A stretch of DNA of 64,000 nucleotides from Nocardia amamiensis (GTDB lineage: Bacteria > Actinomycetota > Actinomycetes > Mycobacteriales > Mycobacteriaceae): assembly GCF_015477605.1 (NCBI RefSeq), contig NZ_JADLQX010000028.1:17201-81200 (forward strand), in the 5' to 3' direction. Position numbers and translations under genes: made by a program. The notes under the pieces were generated by a model. That model searched no databases, was not told the DNA's origin, and was given only the letters and a program-made list of their open reading frames with translations. Positions 34,605 to 42,762 of the stretch are shown piece by piece (the stretch's first letter is position 1; every line of letters begins with the position of its first letter).

Positions 34605-36008
34605 ATGGGATCCGTGGCAGTGTCAGCTCCCCAGCCGACAGAGGAATTACGGCCCCTTGATTCGGGCTTCATCGAACTGGAGGACGCCGATCGGCATATC
34701 AGTCTCGGTATCGCCGCGGTGGCGCTCCTTTCCGGTGTGCCTCCGAGCCGAGATGAGATCGCCCACGCGCTGACCAGGGGATTGCTACGCAACGCAAGGC
34801 TCCGCCAGAAGGTGCGGCGGGCACCGCTCGACCTGGCCACGCCGGTCTGGGAGAACGACCCGCATTTCGACCTTGCCCACCACATACGGTGGACCGCGCT
34901 ACCGGAGCCGGGCGATGAGCAGGCTTTGTGCGAGCTGGTCGCGACCGAGCTGGGGGAGCGGCTCGACCGCGACCACCCGCTGTGGCAGTGCATCGTCGTC
35001 GAACATCTTGCAGGCGACCGCTGGGCGCTGATCGTCAAAGCGCATCACAGCCTGGTCGACGGCGTGTCGGGGATCTCGCTGTTCGAGCATCTCTGTGATC
35101 CGGTTCCGGGTGAGGCGGAGCACCGTGCCACACCCGAGCCAGAAGGCTGGACCCCGGCACGGTTCCTCAGGTTGGCTCGCGGGGCAGTGCGGATGCCCGT
35201 CGTTGTGCCGCGGTCCGTGATCGGCGCGGTGCGCGGTCTGGCTCCGGTAGCCGTCGCCGCGATCATGCCGGCCGCGGGCTCCTCGCTCAACGGCCCGATC
35301 GGACAGCAGCGCCGCTACGTCGTCGCTCGGGCCCCGCTGTCGGATGTCCGTGAGATCTGTGCGGCATTCGGGGTCACCGTCAATGATGTCGTGCTGAGCG
35401 CTGTCGCCGCCGCCTACCGGGACCTGCTGGTCGGTCGGCAGGAGCGGCTGACCGCCGACAAGCTGCGGATTCTCGTTCCGGTTTCGATGCGGACCACGGA
35501 GGCGAAATACACTCTCGACAATCGTGTTTCGGCGATGCTGCCGTTCCTGCCGATCGACGTGGCCGATCCGGTCGAGCGGCTGAGCGCAATTCACGAGCGT
35601 ATGACGAAACACAAGTCCAGAGGTGAAGCGCGGGCGGAGAGCTCGGTGCTCGCGCTGGCAGGACGGCTGCCTTTCGCACCCGTGGCGTGGACCCTTCGGC
35701 TCGCCGCACGATTTCCCCAGCGCAGCATCAGCGCACTCGCCACGAACGTGCCCGGACCGCGCCACGAATTGAGGGTGTGCGGCCGCAAGGTCGTCGAGCT
35801 GCTGCCGGCCGTCCCGATCGCCATGCGGTTGCGAACCGCGATCGCGATCCTCAGCTACACCGACCACCTGACGTTCGGCATCACCGGCGACTACGACACC
35901 GCACCGGATATCGGCGTGATCGCCGACGGCATAAGGCAGGAGATCCAACGCCTGCAGGAGCACGCCAGGATTCGGCGCTTGCCGCGGCCGGATGTCGCCG
36001 GACAATAA
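34605..36008 (+). CDS. WS/DGAT acyltransferase (wax ester synthase/diacylglycerol acyltransferase)
   Basis: The protein has 467 residues from the start chosen. The catalytic HHxxxDG is at residues 147-153 (KAHHSLVDGVSG), preceded by RDHPLWQCIVVEHL, and the second conserved block is VTVNDVVLSAVAAAYRDLL. NVPGP, shared by the family, is in LATNVPGPRHELRV. These enzymes esterify fatty acyl-CoA with diacylglycerol or fatty alcohol to make storage lipid, as Tgs1 does in dormant M. tuberculosis. The true start is unsure: ATG 34596, ATG 34605 and GTG 34614 are close together with no good ribosome site. A second member is at 46696-48120. Confidence 0.92.
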   Translation: MGSVAVSAPQPTEELRPLDSGFIELEDADRHISLGIAAVALLSGVPPSRDEIAHALTRGLLRNARLRQKVRRAPLDLATPVWENDPHFDLAHHIRWTALPEPGDEQALCELVATELGERLDRDHPLWQCIVVEHLAGDRWALIVKAHHSLVDGVSGISLFEHLCDPVPGEAEHRATPEPEGWTPARFLRLARGAVRMPVVVPRSVIGAVRGLAPVAVAAIMPAAGSSLNGPIGQQRRYVVARAPLSDVREICAAFGVTVNDVVLSAVAAAYRDLLVGRQERLTADKLRILVPVSMRTTEAKYTLDNRVSAMLPFLPIDVADPVERLSAIHERMTKHKSRGEARAESSVLALAGRLPFAPVAWTLRLAARFPQRSISALATNVPGPRHELRVCGRKVVELLPAVPIAMRLRTAIAILSYTDHLTFGITGDYDTAPDIGVIADGIRQEIQRLQEHARIRRLPRPDVAGQ

Positions 36009-36013
36009 GCCCT

Positions 36014-36060
36014 ACAGCCGCGTGGGGTACATCTCCGGCGTGGCTCCAGAGATCCAGCGG
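36014..36060. repeat. Copy A of a 47-bp dispersed near-repeat
   Basis: Matches 40646-40692 at 38 of 47 positions without gaps. It starts six bases after the acyltransferase stop. On the minus strand it spells WISGATPE, two variable residues, PT, one variable residue, L and a stop in both copies, with a silent change in the Ser codon. Confidence 0.7.
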
Positions 36061-36086
36061 CGCCCGGCTGTGGCCGTCTCCCAGAA

Positions 36087-36260
36087 TCACGCTCGCCATC
36101 GCCGGCGGGGGGACGTTGTGCTGGCCGGGTCGGTACGGGTGGTGTCGTGTCCGGGGCACCATTGGTGTGGCGCGGTAACGGCGCGGACGGCGTCGATGTG
36201 GGCGCCACAGCCGGCCCAGGTGGTTTTGCCGCAGCCGCGGCACGGTACGGGATAGCACAT
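36087..36260 (-). CDS. Small Cys-rich (zinc-ribbon-like) protein
   Basis: The 57-residue product starts MCYPVPCRGCGKTTWAGCGAHIDAV and continues HQWCPGHD, giving five Cys in C-x4-C-x2-C-x7-C and a later C-x2-H arrangement that could bind zinc. Short proteins with the same CRxCGKTTWxGCGxH core are common in actinobacteria; none that I know has an assigned role. Its ATG overlaps the TGA of the DsbA-like gene by one base, indicating translational coupling. The tail after residue 40 is basic and probably disordered. Confidence 0.65.
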   Translation of the reverse strand: MCYPVPCRGCGKTTWAGCGAHIDAVRAVTAPHQWCPGHDTTRTDPASTTSPRRRWRA

Positions 36261-36877
36261 CAGCGATCGTCCTCGGGAGCCGTGAAGGCGGGTGGGCCCT
36301 GGTAGGGGCGGTGCAGGGCGGCGAATCCAGGGGTGGCCGCGGCGGTGAGCAGCGCGTGCAGCAGGTCGGCCGCGCGACTCGGGTGTGGGGGTGCGGTGAG
36401 CACGGGACCGGAGAAGCCGCGGCCGTCGACGGCGATGATCGGGCTGCCTCCGCGCCCGCCGAGCGCGGTCTGACTGGCGCGGTGGGCGATAGCGACCGCG
36501 GCGTCGTAGTCTGCGTCGTCGAGCGCGGCAGTGAGGGCTGGGTCGAGGCCGGTCGCGGAGAGCGCGGCCGCGACGGCCGCGTCGTCGTCGGTGTGCGGCC
36601 CGCGTGGGTGCAGTCGGGTCCCCAGCGCCAGGTAGAGCGGCGTGAACGCGTCGCGCCCGTGGCGCTTGCCAGTGGCGGCGAACACACGCCCGATGCGTCG
36701 TGAGCGCGTGATCATCGGTTGGTGGTCGGCGTCGACGGTCTGGCCGTCGTTGAGTACTGCCAGGCTCATCTGCCTGAGAGTGACGGTGTGTTGTTCGCCC
36801 GCGCTGTCGAGCAGCCATCGCGCGCTCACCCACGCGAACGGACATATCGGATCCACGTACAGATCAATCTCGGCCAC
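36260..36877 (-). CDS. DsbA-family (mycothiol-dependent type) oxidoreductase
   Basis: The 205-residue protein has a thioredoxin fold with helical insertion. The N-terminus reads VAEIDLYVDPICPFAWVSARWLLD, where DPxCPFAW is the signature of the mycothiol/mycoredoxin-type DsbA-like proteins (one Cys in place of CxxC). The C-terminal strand SPIIAVDGRGFSGPVL supplies the cis-Pro (GSP). It probably works on thiol conjugates in the cytosol. GTG 36877 is fixed by GAAGGAGGAACACC. It is divergent from the MMPL gene, and its promoter shares the region with two CsoR-type operators, so it is likely part of that regulon. Confidence 0.83.
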   Translation of the reverse strand: MAEIDLYVDPICPFAWVSARWLLDSAGEQHTVTLRQMSLAVLNDGQTVDADHQPMITRSRRIGRVFAATGKRHGRDAFTPLYLALGTRLHPRGPHTDDDAAVAAALSATGLDPALTAALDDADYDAAVAIAHRASQTALGGRGGSPIIAVDGRGFSGPVLTAPPHPSRAADLLHALLTAAATPGFAALHRPYQGPPAFTAPEDDR

Positions 36878-36967
36878 CGGTGTTCCTCCTTCATAGCGTT
36901 CGTCCGCAGCGCCTATCCGCCGGGCTCGGGGAAGGGGGTATGTGTGGCGCACCACCGTGCGCTGCAT

Positions 36968-37014
36968 ATACCCCAGGGGGTATCGTCACCAACAAATGAT
37001 ACCCCCTGGGGTAT
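36968..37014. promoter_or_regulatory. Two CsoR/CstR-type operators
   Basis: ATACCCCAGGGGGTAT (36968-36983) and ATACCCCCTGGGGTAT (36999-37014) are 31 bp apart, three helical turns. They match the TACCCC-N2-GGGGTA operators of CsoR-family repressors. They lie between the divergent DsbA-like and MMPL genes. A third copy precedes the regulator gene at 39238. Confidence 0.88.
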
Positions 37015-37068
37015 GGAAGGAGATGGCGTGGAGTCGACGACAAGCCTGGCGGACGCGGAGGTGCGGCA

Positions 37069-39216
37069 ATGACGGAGACGATGACCAGGCAAAAGAGCAC
37101 AGAGACGGTGGCGGGTGGCCCGCTGGCGCGGCTGGGAGCGGCGATGGCCGGGCACACCCGCTGGGTGTTCGGCGTGTGGCTGGTGGTGCTGGTCGCGCTC
37201 GGCGCGGCCGCGCCGAGTGTGTTCACCTCGCTGGCCGGGGCCGGGTGGCAGGCCAACGGGTCGGAGTCTGTGCGGACGCGGGAACTTGCCCAGCAGCACT
37301 TCGGCGGGAACTCTTCGGCCGCAGTCCAAGTCGTGGTGCATTCCGATACCGCGACCGTGGACAGCCCCGCGATGCAGGCGGCGATCGGGAAAGTCGACGC
37401 GGTATTCGCCGGTGACGACCGGTTCGGCGCGGTCGTCGCACCGCAGCCGGGGATGACGATCAGCCCCGACGGACACACCGGCATCGTGATCGCCGGTGCG
37501 AACGCGTCGACCGACGACATGGTCAAGGCCGTCGACGACTACAAGGACGCCTTGACCGCGTTGTCGGGCGACGGGATCGAGGTCTATCCGACCGGCGCGT
37601 CGGCACTGTGGAGCGACTTCAACGCCGCCAACCACGACGCGATGATCAAAGCCGAGTTGTTCTCCTGGCCGGTGACTTTGGCGATCATGGTGCTGGCGTT
37701 CGGATCCCTGGTCGCGGCCGGGCTGCCGCTACTGCTGACCGTCGCCGGGCTGGTGGCCTCGGCCGGCGGACTGGTGTTGCTGAACCAGATCACCCCGATC
37801 TCGGTGTGGGCGATGAACTTCGCGATGATGTTCGCCCTCGCGCTCGGCATCGACTACGCGCTGTTCCTGGTCGCCAGGTTTCGCGACGCGCTGACCAAGA
37901 CCGCCGATACCCGCGCGGCGGTGGCCGAGACCATGGACACCGCGGGCAAGGCGGTAGTGCTGTCGGGATTGACGGTGCTGGTCAGCCTATCGGCGGTGCT
38001 GTTGGTTCCCGCACCGGCGGTACGCACGATGACCGTCGGCATCATGCTCGCGGTGGGTTTCGTGCTGACCGCCACACTGACACTGCTCCCGGCGGCGCTC
38101 GGCGCGCTCGGCGCCAAAGTCAACGCCGGGTCGCTGCCATACGCCAAGCGTCAGCAGCATCGGTCCCCGCGGTTCGCGCGGTGGGGCGAACTGCTGCACA
38201 CACATCCCTGGCCCTTCGCTCTCGTCGGACTGGCGTTGCTGATCGCGCTGGCGATCCCGGTGCTGGGATTGAAGGTCGCGATGCCCTCGATCCAAGTCGT
38301 CCCGGCCGACGCGCCGGTCCGCCACGGCTACGAACTCGTCCAGCGGCAATTGGGTCCGGGCGCCCCGGGGGCCCTGCAGATCATCGCCCCGGACGCCGTG
38401 GCGCAGGATGCGGCGCGCCTGGCCGCGGCCACGGACGGGATCGCGATGGTCACTCCCGCCCAGCCCGCGGGCGACGGGTCGGACCTGGTGATGATGCAGG
38501 CGCTGCCGCAGGTCGATCCCTCCGACGAACGCATGGGGGCGATCCTGGACCGGCTGCGCGATCGCCTGCCCGCACAGGCTCTCGTCGGTGGCGCGCCCGC
38601 GGAGAACCTCGATCTGCAGCAGGCTCTCGACGACTACTTCCCGCTCATCGTCGGCATCATCCTGGTGCTGGGGTTCCTGCTACTGCTCCTCGCGCTGCAA
38701 GCACCGCTCATCGCCGCGCTGGGCACCCTGGTCAGTCTGCTGTCGACGGCGGCGGCGTTCGGCATGGCGAAGCTGATCTTCCAGGACGGCCACGGCGCGG
38801 GCCTGCTCGGATTCACCCCGCAGGGCTTCCTCGACGGGTGGGGCCCGGTGTTCTTCTTCGCGATGATCTTCGCCATCGCGATGGACTACACGGTGTTCCT
38901 ACTGGCCACCGCCAAGGAACACTACGAACACTCCGGCGACCCCAAGGTCGCCCACGTCGACGGTCTGGCCCACTCCGGACGGGTGATCTTCGCCGCCGCC
39001 GCGGTCATGGTCGCGGTGTTCTTCACCTTCGCCCTGGCCCAGCCACTACCGCCGAAGGAGATGGGCGTCATCCTCGGCGTCGCAGTCCTGCTCGACGCGA
39101 CTGTGGTTCGACTGGTCCTGCTCCCGGTCACCCTGCGCCTGACCGGGCACTATGCCTGGTGGTCGCCGGCATGGCTGCGCAAGATCCTGCCGACGATCAA
39201 TTTCGCCCACCACTGA
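37069..39216 (+). CDS. MMPL/RND-family transporter
   Basis: The 715-residue protein has twelve predicted helices in two RND repeats: a helix at residues 24-44, an outer domain (QQHFGGNSSAAVQVVVHSD), then helices in LFSWPVTLAIMVLAFGSLVAAGLPLLLT and FAMMFALALGIDYALFLVARFRDAL. The second half repeats this with LIVGIILVLGFLLLLLALQAPLIA and IFAIAMDYTVFLLATAKEHYEHS. The GIDYALF and AMDYTVF motifs carry the proton-relay Asp. Substrates of MMPL proteins are lipids or hydrophobic compounds; which one here is unknown. It follows two CsoR-type operators and is probably the first gene of the regulon that continues with the regulator. Confidence 0.92.
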   Translation: MTETMTRQKSTETVAGGPLARLGAAMAGHTRWVFGVWLVVLVALGAAAPSVFTSLAGAGWQANGSESVRTRELAQQHFGGNSSAAVQVVVHSDTATVDSPAMQAAIGKVDAVFAGDDRFGAVVAPQPGMTISPDGHTGIVIAGANASTDDMVKAVDDYKDALTALSGDGIEVYPTGASALWSDFNAANHDAMIKAELFSWPVTLAIMVLAFGSLVAAGLPLLLTVAGLVASAGGLVLLNQITPISVWAMNFAMMFALALGIDYALFLVARFRDALTKTADTRAAVAETMDTAGKAVVLSGLTVLVSLSAVLLVPAPAVRTMTVGIMLAVGFVLTATLTLLPAALGALGAKVNAGSLPYAKRQQHRSPRFARWGELLHTHPWPFALVGLALLIALAIPVLGLKVAMPSIQVVPADAPVRHGYELVQRQLGPGAPGALQIIAPDAVAQDAARLAAATDGIAMVTPAQPAGDGSDLVMMQALPQVDPSDERMGAILDRLRDRLPAQALVGGAPAENLDLQQALDDYFPLIVGIILVLGFLLLLLALQAPLIAALGTLVSLLSTAAAFGMAKLIFQDGHGAGLLGFTPQGFLDGWGPVFFFAMIFAIAMDYTVFLLATAKEHYEHSGDPKVAHVDGLAHSGRVIFAAAAVMVAVFFTFALAQPLPPKEMGVILGVAVLLDATVVRLVLLPVTLRLTGHYAWWSPAWLRKILPTINFAHH

Positions 39217-39237
39217 CCTAACCCACCCCTTCCCGAT

Positions 39238-39253
39238 ATACCCCGTGGGGTAT
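39238..39253. promoter_or_regulatory. CsoR/CstR-type operator
   Basis: ATACCCCGTGGGGTAT, 35 bp ahead of the regulator start; the arms ATACCCC/GGGGTAT are exact. It indicates autoregulation of the regulator gene. Confidence 0.88.
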
Positions 39254-39288
39254 CTTGGGAAGGGGTTCACGACACGAGGAGGCACACC

Positions 39289-39558
39289 ATGGTCGGCGAC
39301 GACACCGCGATCACCGAAGTACTCAACAGGCTGCGCCGCGCTCACGGCCAGCTCGCCGGCGTCATCGCCATGATCGAACAAGGACGCGACTGCAAAGACG
39401 TCGTCACCCAGCTGGCCGCGGTCTCGCGCGCGCTCGACCGCGCCGGATTCAAGATCGTCGCCACCGGACTGCGCGAATGCCTCACCGGCGACACCGCCGA
39501 CGGCACGAGCCCGATGACCGTGGACGAGCTGGAAAAACTGTTCCTCGCCCTGGCCTGA
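39289..39558 (+). CDS. CsoR/FrmR-family repressor lacking the copper-site histidine (CstR-like)
   Basis: The 89-residue protein is an all-helical CsoR-family repressor: VLNRLRRAHGQLAGVIAMIEQGRDCKDVVTQLAAVSRALDRAGFKIV, then GLRECLTG. Cys35 and Cys64 match the two Cys of CsoR at the correct 29-residue spacing. The intervening Cu ligand His, four residues before the second Cys, is Gly60. Loss of this His with both Cys kept is the pattern of persulfide sensors (CstR) rather than copper sensors. The neighbours DUF2892 and DUF302, and a DsbA-type gene, fit sulfur or thiol stress. It should bind the three ATACCCC...GGGGTAT sites here. Confidence 0.9.
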   Translation: MVGDDTAITEVLNRLRRAHGQLAGVIAMIEQGRDCKDVVTQLAAVSRALDRAGFKIVATGLRECLTGDTADGTSPMTVDELEKLFLALA

Positions 39559-39605
39559 ACGACTTCGCCCGGCCGGCGGGAGCCATCCCACGAACGGAGA
39601 CTCCA

Positions 39606-39851
39606 ATGACCCACCACGTGCGAAACCGCGCATGGACCATCGCTCGACTGGTGCCACTGCTGGCCGGGACGCTGGTGCTGCTCAGCACCACACTCGCAGT
39701 GACCCTGTCGCCGTGGTGGTCGATCCTCGCCGTGCTGGTCGGCGCCAACCTGCTGCTCTACAGCGCAGTCGGCTGGTGCCCGGCGAGCCTGCTGATGGCA
39801 CGGCTGGGCATCCCGGCGGGCACCATCGCCTGCGCCAATCCGCAGTCCTGA
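39606..39851 (+). CDS. DUF2892-like small membrane protein
   Basis: The 81-residue protein has two hydrophobic helices (ARLVPLLAGTLVLLSTTLAVTL and WSILAVLVGANLLLYSAVGW) and ends CPASLLMARLGIPAGTIACANPQS. The start RNRAWTIARLVPLLAGTLVL and the GWCP turn are typical of DUF2892/YgaP-type membrane segments, which often accompany rhodaneses and CstR-type regulators. Two conserved Cys near the C-terminus could take part in sulfur transfer. It is 47 bp downstream of the regulator and belongs to the same operon. Confidence 0.78.
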   Translation: MTHHVRNRAWTIARLVPLLAGTLVLLSTTLAVTLSPWWSILAVLVGANLLLYSAVGWCPASLLMARLGIPAGTIACANPQS

Positions 39852-39889
39852 CCGACGACCCACCCCGCGCACAGAAAGGCACGAATTTC

Positions 39890-40303
39890 ATGAACCTGGG
39901 CTTGTCCACCACACTGCACACCAGCTTCGACGAAGCCGTCGCCCGCACCCGAAACGCGCTGGCGCAGCAGGGCTTCGGCGTCCTCACCGAAATCGACATG
40001 CGCGCCACCCTCAAAGCCAAACTCGGCGAGGACATGGAGGATTACCTCATCCTCGGCGCCTGCAACCCACCCCTGGCCCACCAAGCCGTCAGCATCGACC
40101 GCCAGATCGGGCTGCTGTTGCCGTGCAATGTCATCGTGCGCCGCGACCCCACCTCCGACACCAGCATCATCGTCGAGGCGATGAACCCCCAACTCATGGT
40201 TCAGGTCACCGACGACCCGGCGCTGCAACCCATCGCCGCCCAAGCCGGTGTCAAACTCCAAGCCGCCATCGACTCGCTCGACCACGCCCCCACGCCGCAC
40301 TGA
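39890..40303 (+). CDS. DUF302 domain protein
   Basis: The 137-residue protein has the DUF302 fold: TTLHTSFDEAVARTRNALAQQGFGVLTEIDM, MEDYLILGACNPPLAHQAVSID, and GLLLPCNVIVRRDP. The conserved LGACNPPLA and LLPCNVIV segments each carry a Cys. DUF302 proteins are widespread beside CsoR/CstR regulators and thiol-stress genes, but have no proven activity. ATG 39890 comes after AGAAAGGCACG. It is 38 bp after the DUF2892 gene and probably the last gene of the operon. Confidence 0.87.
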   Translation: MNLGLSTTLHTSFDEAVARTRNALAQQGFGVLTEIDMRATLKAKLGEDMEDYLILGACNPPLAHQAVSIDRQIGLLLPCNVIVRRDPTSDTSIIVEAMNPQLMVQVTDDPALQPIAAQAGVKLQAAIDSLDHAPTPH

Positions 40304-40307
40304 TCCA

Positions 40308-40610
40308 GTGGCGCTCCGCACCCCTGCGGTGTGGCGCGGCACCAGTGGAAGTGCCCTTGGGACACAAACGACCGGACATGTCCGGGAGTACCTCTTGCTC
40401 ACCGGTCCGCTGGAAGGGGCGCAGGATCTCGGCGGAGCAAGTGAGGAGTACTTCTTCTTCCCGCAATCGCCGAACATCTTCTGGCCGGACGACCGAGCCT
40501 GGTGCGTGGCGACCGACATCGACCTGGACTGGACCTACGTCGGCGGCTCCGAGGAACTGGTCCGCTCGATCGTGGCGGAACCCCGGTTCGAGGCGTTCCG
40601 GTTGAGCTGA
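40308..40610 (+). CDS. Hypothetical protein, possibly truncated
   Basis: From GTG 40308 the frame has 100 codons. The part from about residue 27 (REYLLLTGPLEGAQDLGGASEEYFFFPQSPNIFWPDDRAWCVATDIDLDWTYVGGSEELVRSIV) looks like real protein and resembles actinobacterial hypothetical proteins with the PQSPxLFWPxDRAWCVAxEID block. The first 25 residues do not look conserved, and no good ribosome site is visible, so the gene may have lost its normal 5' end. Function unknown. It starts five bases after the DUF302 stop. Confidence 0.5.
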   Translation: MALRTPAVWRGTSGSALGTQTTGHVREYLLLTGPLEGAQDLGGASEEYFFFPQSPNIFWPDDRAWCVATDIDLDWTYVGGSEELVRSIVAEPRFEAFRLS

Positions 40611-40645
40611 AGGTCCGCGCCCGCCGATGGCGGACACGGGCCTTC

Positions 40646-40692
40646 ACAGCCCCGTGGGCGAGGTTTCCGGCGTGGCTCCGGAGATCCACTGG
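40646..40692. repeat. Copy B of a 47-bp dispersed near-repeat
   Basis: See 36014-36060; this copy begins 36 bases after the stop of the gene ending at 40610. The best block is TCCGGCGTGGCTCC followed by one variable base and GAGATCCA. Confidence 0.7.
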
Positions 40693-40732
40693 CTGACACC
40701 GGCTGGTTCGTCCTGGAAGACCGATGCCGACG

Positions 40733-41914
40733 TCATCGCGTATACCCCTCGTCGGTGGCCGACGAAAGCCGCGGGCCCTCACCGATTCGGAGCGGCAGGC
40801 CGAGGGCTGAGCGATCACAGGCGAGGACCAGGTCGGTCGACGTGATCAACCCCGTCAGCTTGCCATCGGCATCGATGACGGCGATCGCATCCAAGTTGGG
40901 CCGCAGCACCACCCGTGACGCGACATCGCCCAGCGGCTCGTCTTCCCGGGCGATCGCGCCGGCGGGTAGCGTGCGGGCGGCGCCGCCCACCGTGCTGGTA
41001 GTGCGTGCGGGTTCGGCGACTGCGGCGAGATCGGACCAGGCCACGACAGCGATCGGATGACCAGCGTCGTCGACGACCGGGAAGACCCGATGGCCACTGG
41101 CCACCGCGTTCGAGTGCAGCAGTTCGGTGATCGACCAGGCTGCCGGGATCGCCATCGGACGGGCAGTCATCACGTCGCGAACTGTGCTGTCGCCCAGCCG
41201 ATGTCGAAGTCCGGCCACGGTGAGTTCGGCATATGCCGCGGACTGCAGGAACCAGCCGAGCAACATCAGCCACACCCCGCCGAGATGTCCGAACAGGATC
41301 AATTCGGCGAGACCGAGCATGAGCAGGAAGGTGCCGAGGAACTGTCCGCTGCGCGCGGCCCAGGTCGCCGCCCGCAACCGGTCGCCGGTGCGCGACCAGA
41401 TCGCGGCACGCAATACACGGCCACCGTCGAGCGGGGCGCCGGGGAGCAGGTTGAACAACCCCAGCACCGCATTCATGACGGCCAGCCATACCAGCACAGC
41501 GGTGATCGGCCCGTCCGGGTCCGCCGCCGCGATGGCAGCGGCCCCGACGAACGCGACGACCGCGATCGCGAGGCTGGTGACCGGTCCGGCCACGGCGATG
41601 CGCAGATCGGCCCGCGCGTCGCGCGGCTCGTCGGTCAATTCGGAAACACCACCGAGCAGCCACAGCACGATCCGTTCGACCCGAATCCCATTGCGCCGGG
41701 CGACGATCGAATGCGCGAGCTCGTGCGCGAGTAACGCCGCACACAGCGCGATGGCCCCGATGACCGCCGTGGCCCACACGACGGCCGTGGCGGCCGTGCC
41801 GGTCAGGTAAGAGCCGAGGATCCAGGTGAACAATCCGACCGTGACCAGCGCCGACCAGTGGGCGCCGATGTGGATTCCGGAGAGCCGGCCGAGCGAAAAT
41901 GTTTGGCGCATCAT
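40733..41914 (-). CDS. Site-2-type M50 metalloprotease with two CBS domains (Rv2625c-like)
   Basis: The 393-residue membrane protein has the same length as Rv2625c of the M. tuberculosis DosR regulon. It starts FSLGRLSGIHIGAHWSALV, has the zinc site HELAH (ALLAHELAHSIVARRNGI) and the second motif NLLPGAPLDGGRVLRA, within about six helices. The last 130 residues are two CBS repeats (VRDVMTARPMAIPAAWSITEL and LPAGAIAREDEPLGDVASRVV ... LTGLITSTDLV), which may sense a nucleotide. It should cut membrane-embedded substrates. ATG 41914 (double ATG) follows GGAAGGGCATGGG. Confidence 0.93.
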   Translation of the reverse strand: MMRQTFSLGRLSGIHIGAHWSALVTVGLFTWILGSYLTGTAATAVVWATAVIGAIALCAALLAHELAHSIVARRNGIRVERIVLWLLGGVSELTDEPRDARADLRIAVAGPVTSLAIAVVAFVGAAAIAAADPDGPITAVLVWLAVMNAVLGLFNLLPGAPLDGGRVLRAAIWSRTGDRLRAATWAARSGQFLGTFLLMLGLAELILFGHLGGVWLMLLGWFLQSAAYAELTVAGLRHRLGDSTVRDVMTARPMAIPAAWSITELLHSNAVASGHRVFPVVDDAGHPIAVVAWSDLAAVAEPARTTSTVGGAARTLPAGAIAREDEPLGDVASRVVLRPNLDAIAVIDADGKLTGLITSTDLVLACDRSALGLPLRIGEGPRLSSATDEGYTR

Positions 41915-42068
41915 CCCATGCCCTTCCGCGTGGCCAGGCCGTCCGGTCTTCTCGATGGTCCATGTTGCTGGGTGGGCCGGGTCGAGCCGTTTATGCGCGT
42001 CGTCGCCGGCTCGAGCCCATTGGTGGTGACAGCGAGGGCGGGTACGAACCGCGCTGCGTTTCGGATCG

Positions 42069-42752
42069 TCACGAGACACCTTTCCGGTGACCGGGCCGAT
42101 CAGCGGTTGGTGGCCCTGAATCGGTCAGTCCTTCGGCGAGGAGGATCCGATGTGCCTGCTGGGCGGCGGATACCCGCGCCTCGTCATGCGATTGGCCGCC
42201 GGCTTGCTTCTCCAGCCCCCGCACGAGTATCCCGACAGCGTCGGACAGTGCACGCAGCCGGTTGTCGAATTCGTCGAAGCGAGACGGTTCCTGCTGGGTG
42301 ACAAGGTTCGCCTGCAACGTGCCGGCGAGTTCGCTGCCGAGCAGGATGCGCCGCAGATCCTCCGGCAGCAGCGCGAATACATGGTCGAGCTGTCCGGCGG
42401 AGAACAAGCCTGCGAGCGTGTCGGTGACCGCACCGGCGAGCGCGGCCGCCTCGTCACGCGAAACGCCCGCCTCCTGGGCGAATTGCGCGAGGAACGAAGG
42501 CACATCGTGCGGGGCAGGGACATGGGCGGGAACCCACCCCTCGAAGAAGATGCCGCGCAGCAGTTCGGGAAGCTGGGCGCTCAGATGGGCGGCCGCGTTG
42601 ACATTGATGCGGTCACGCACCGTGTGCAGCCAGGCGCGCAGCGCGCGGTGTGCGAATGCCCGGTCCTCGGTGGCGAGTCCTTCGGCGATTGCGCGCAGCC
42701 ACTCGTGTGCGGTGTGAACCGCTGGTGCGAGGGGGTCGCGGTGATAGCTCAT
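42069..42752 (-). CDS. DUF2267 domain protein
   Basis: The 227-residue protein has two DUF2267 helical repeats. The first reads AHEWLRAIAEGLATEDRAFAHRALRAWLHTVRDRINVNAAAHLSAQLPELLRGIFFEGWVP. The second has EAAALAGAVTDTLAGLFSAGQLDHVFALLPEDLRRIL. The C-terminus ends SAAQQAHRILLAEGLT. Function is unknown. A paralogue lies at 54658-55314 with the same plan and the same ending (AAQQAHRILMAEHL). ATG 42752 opens the conserved N-terminus. It is 10 bp after the flavodoxin gene on the same strand and should be co-transcribed with it from the box at 43376. Confidence 0.88.
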   Translation of the reverse strand: MSYHRDPLAPAVHTAHEWLRAIAEGLATEDRAFAHRALRAWLHTVRDRINVNAAAHLSAQLPELLRGIFFEGWVPAHVPAPHDVPSFLAQFAQEAGVSRDEAAALAGAVTDTLAGLFSAGQLDHVFALLPEDLRRILLGSELAGTLQANLVTQQEPSRFDEFDNRLRALSDAVGILVRGLEKQAGGQSHDEARVSAAQQAHRILLAEGLTDSGPPTADRPGHRKGVS

Positions 42753-42762
42753 GGGTGAGCCT

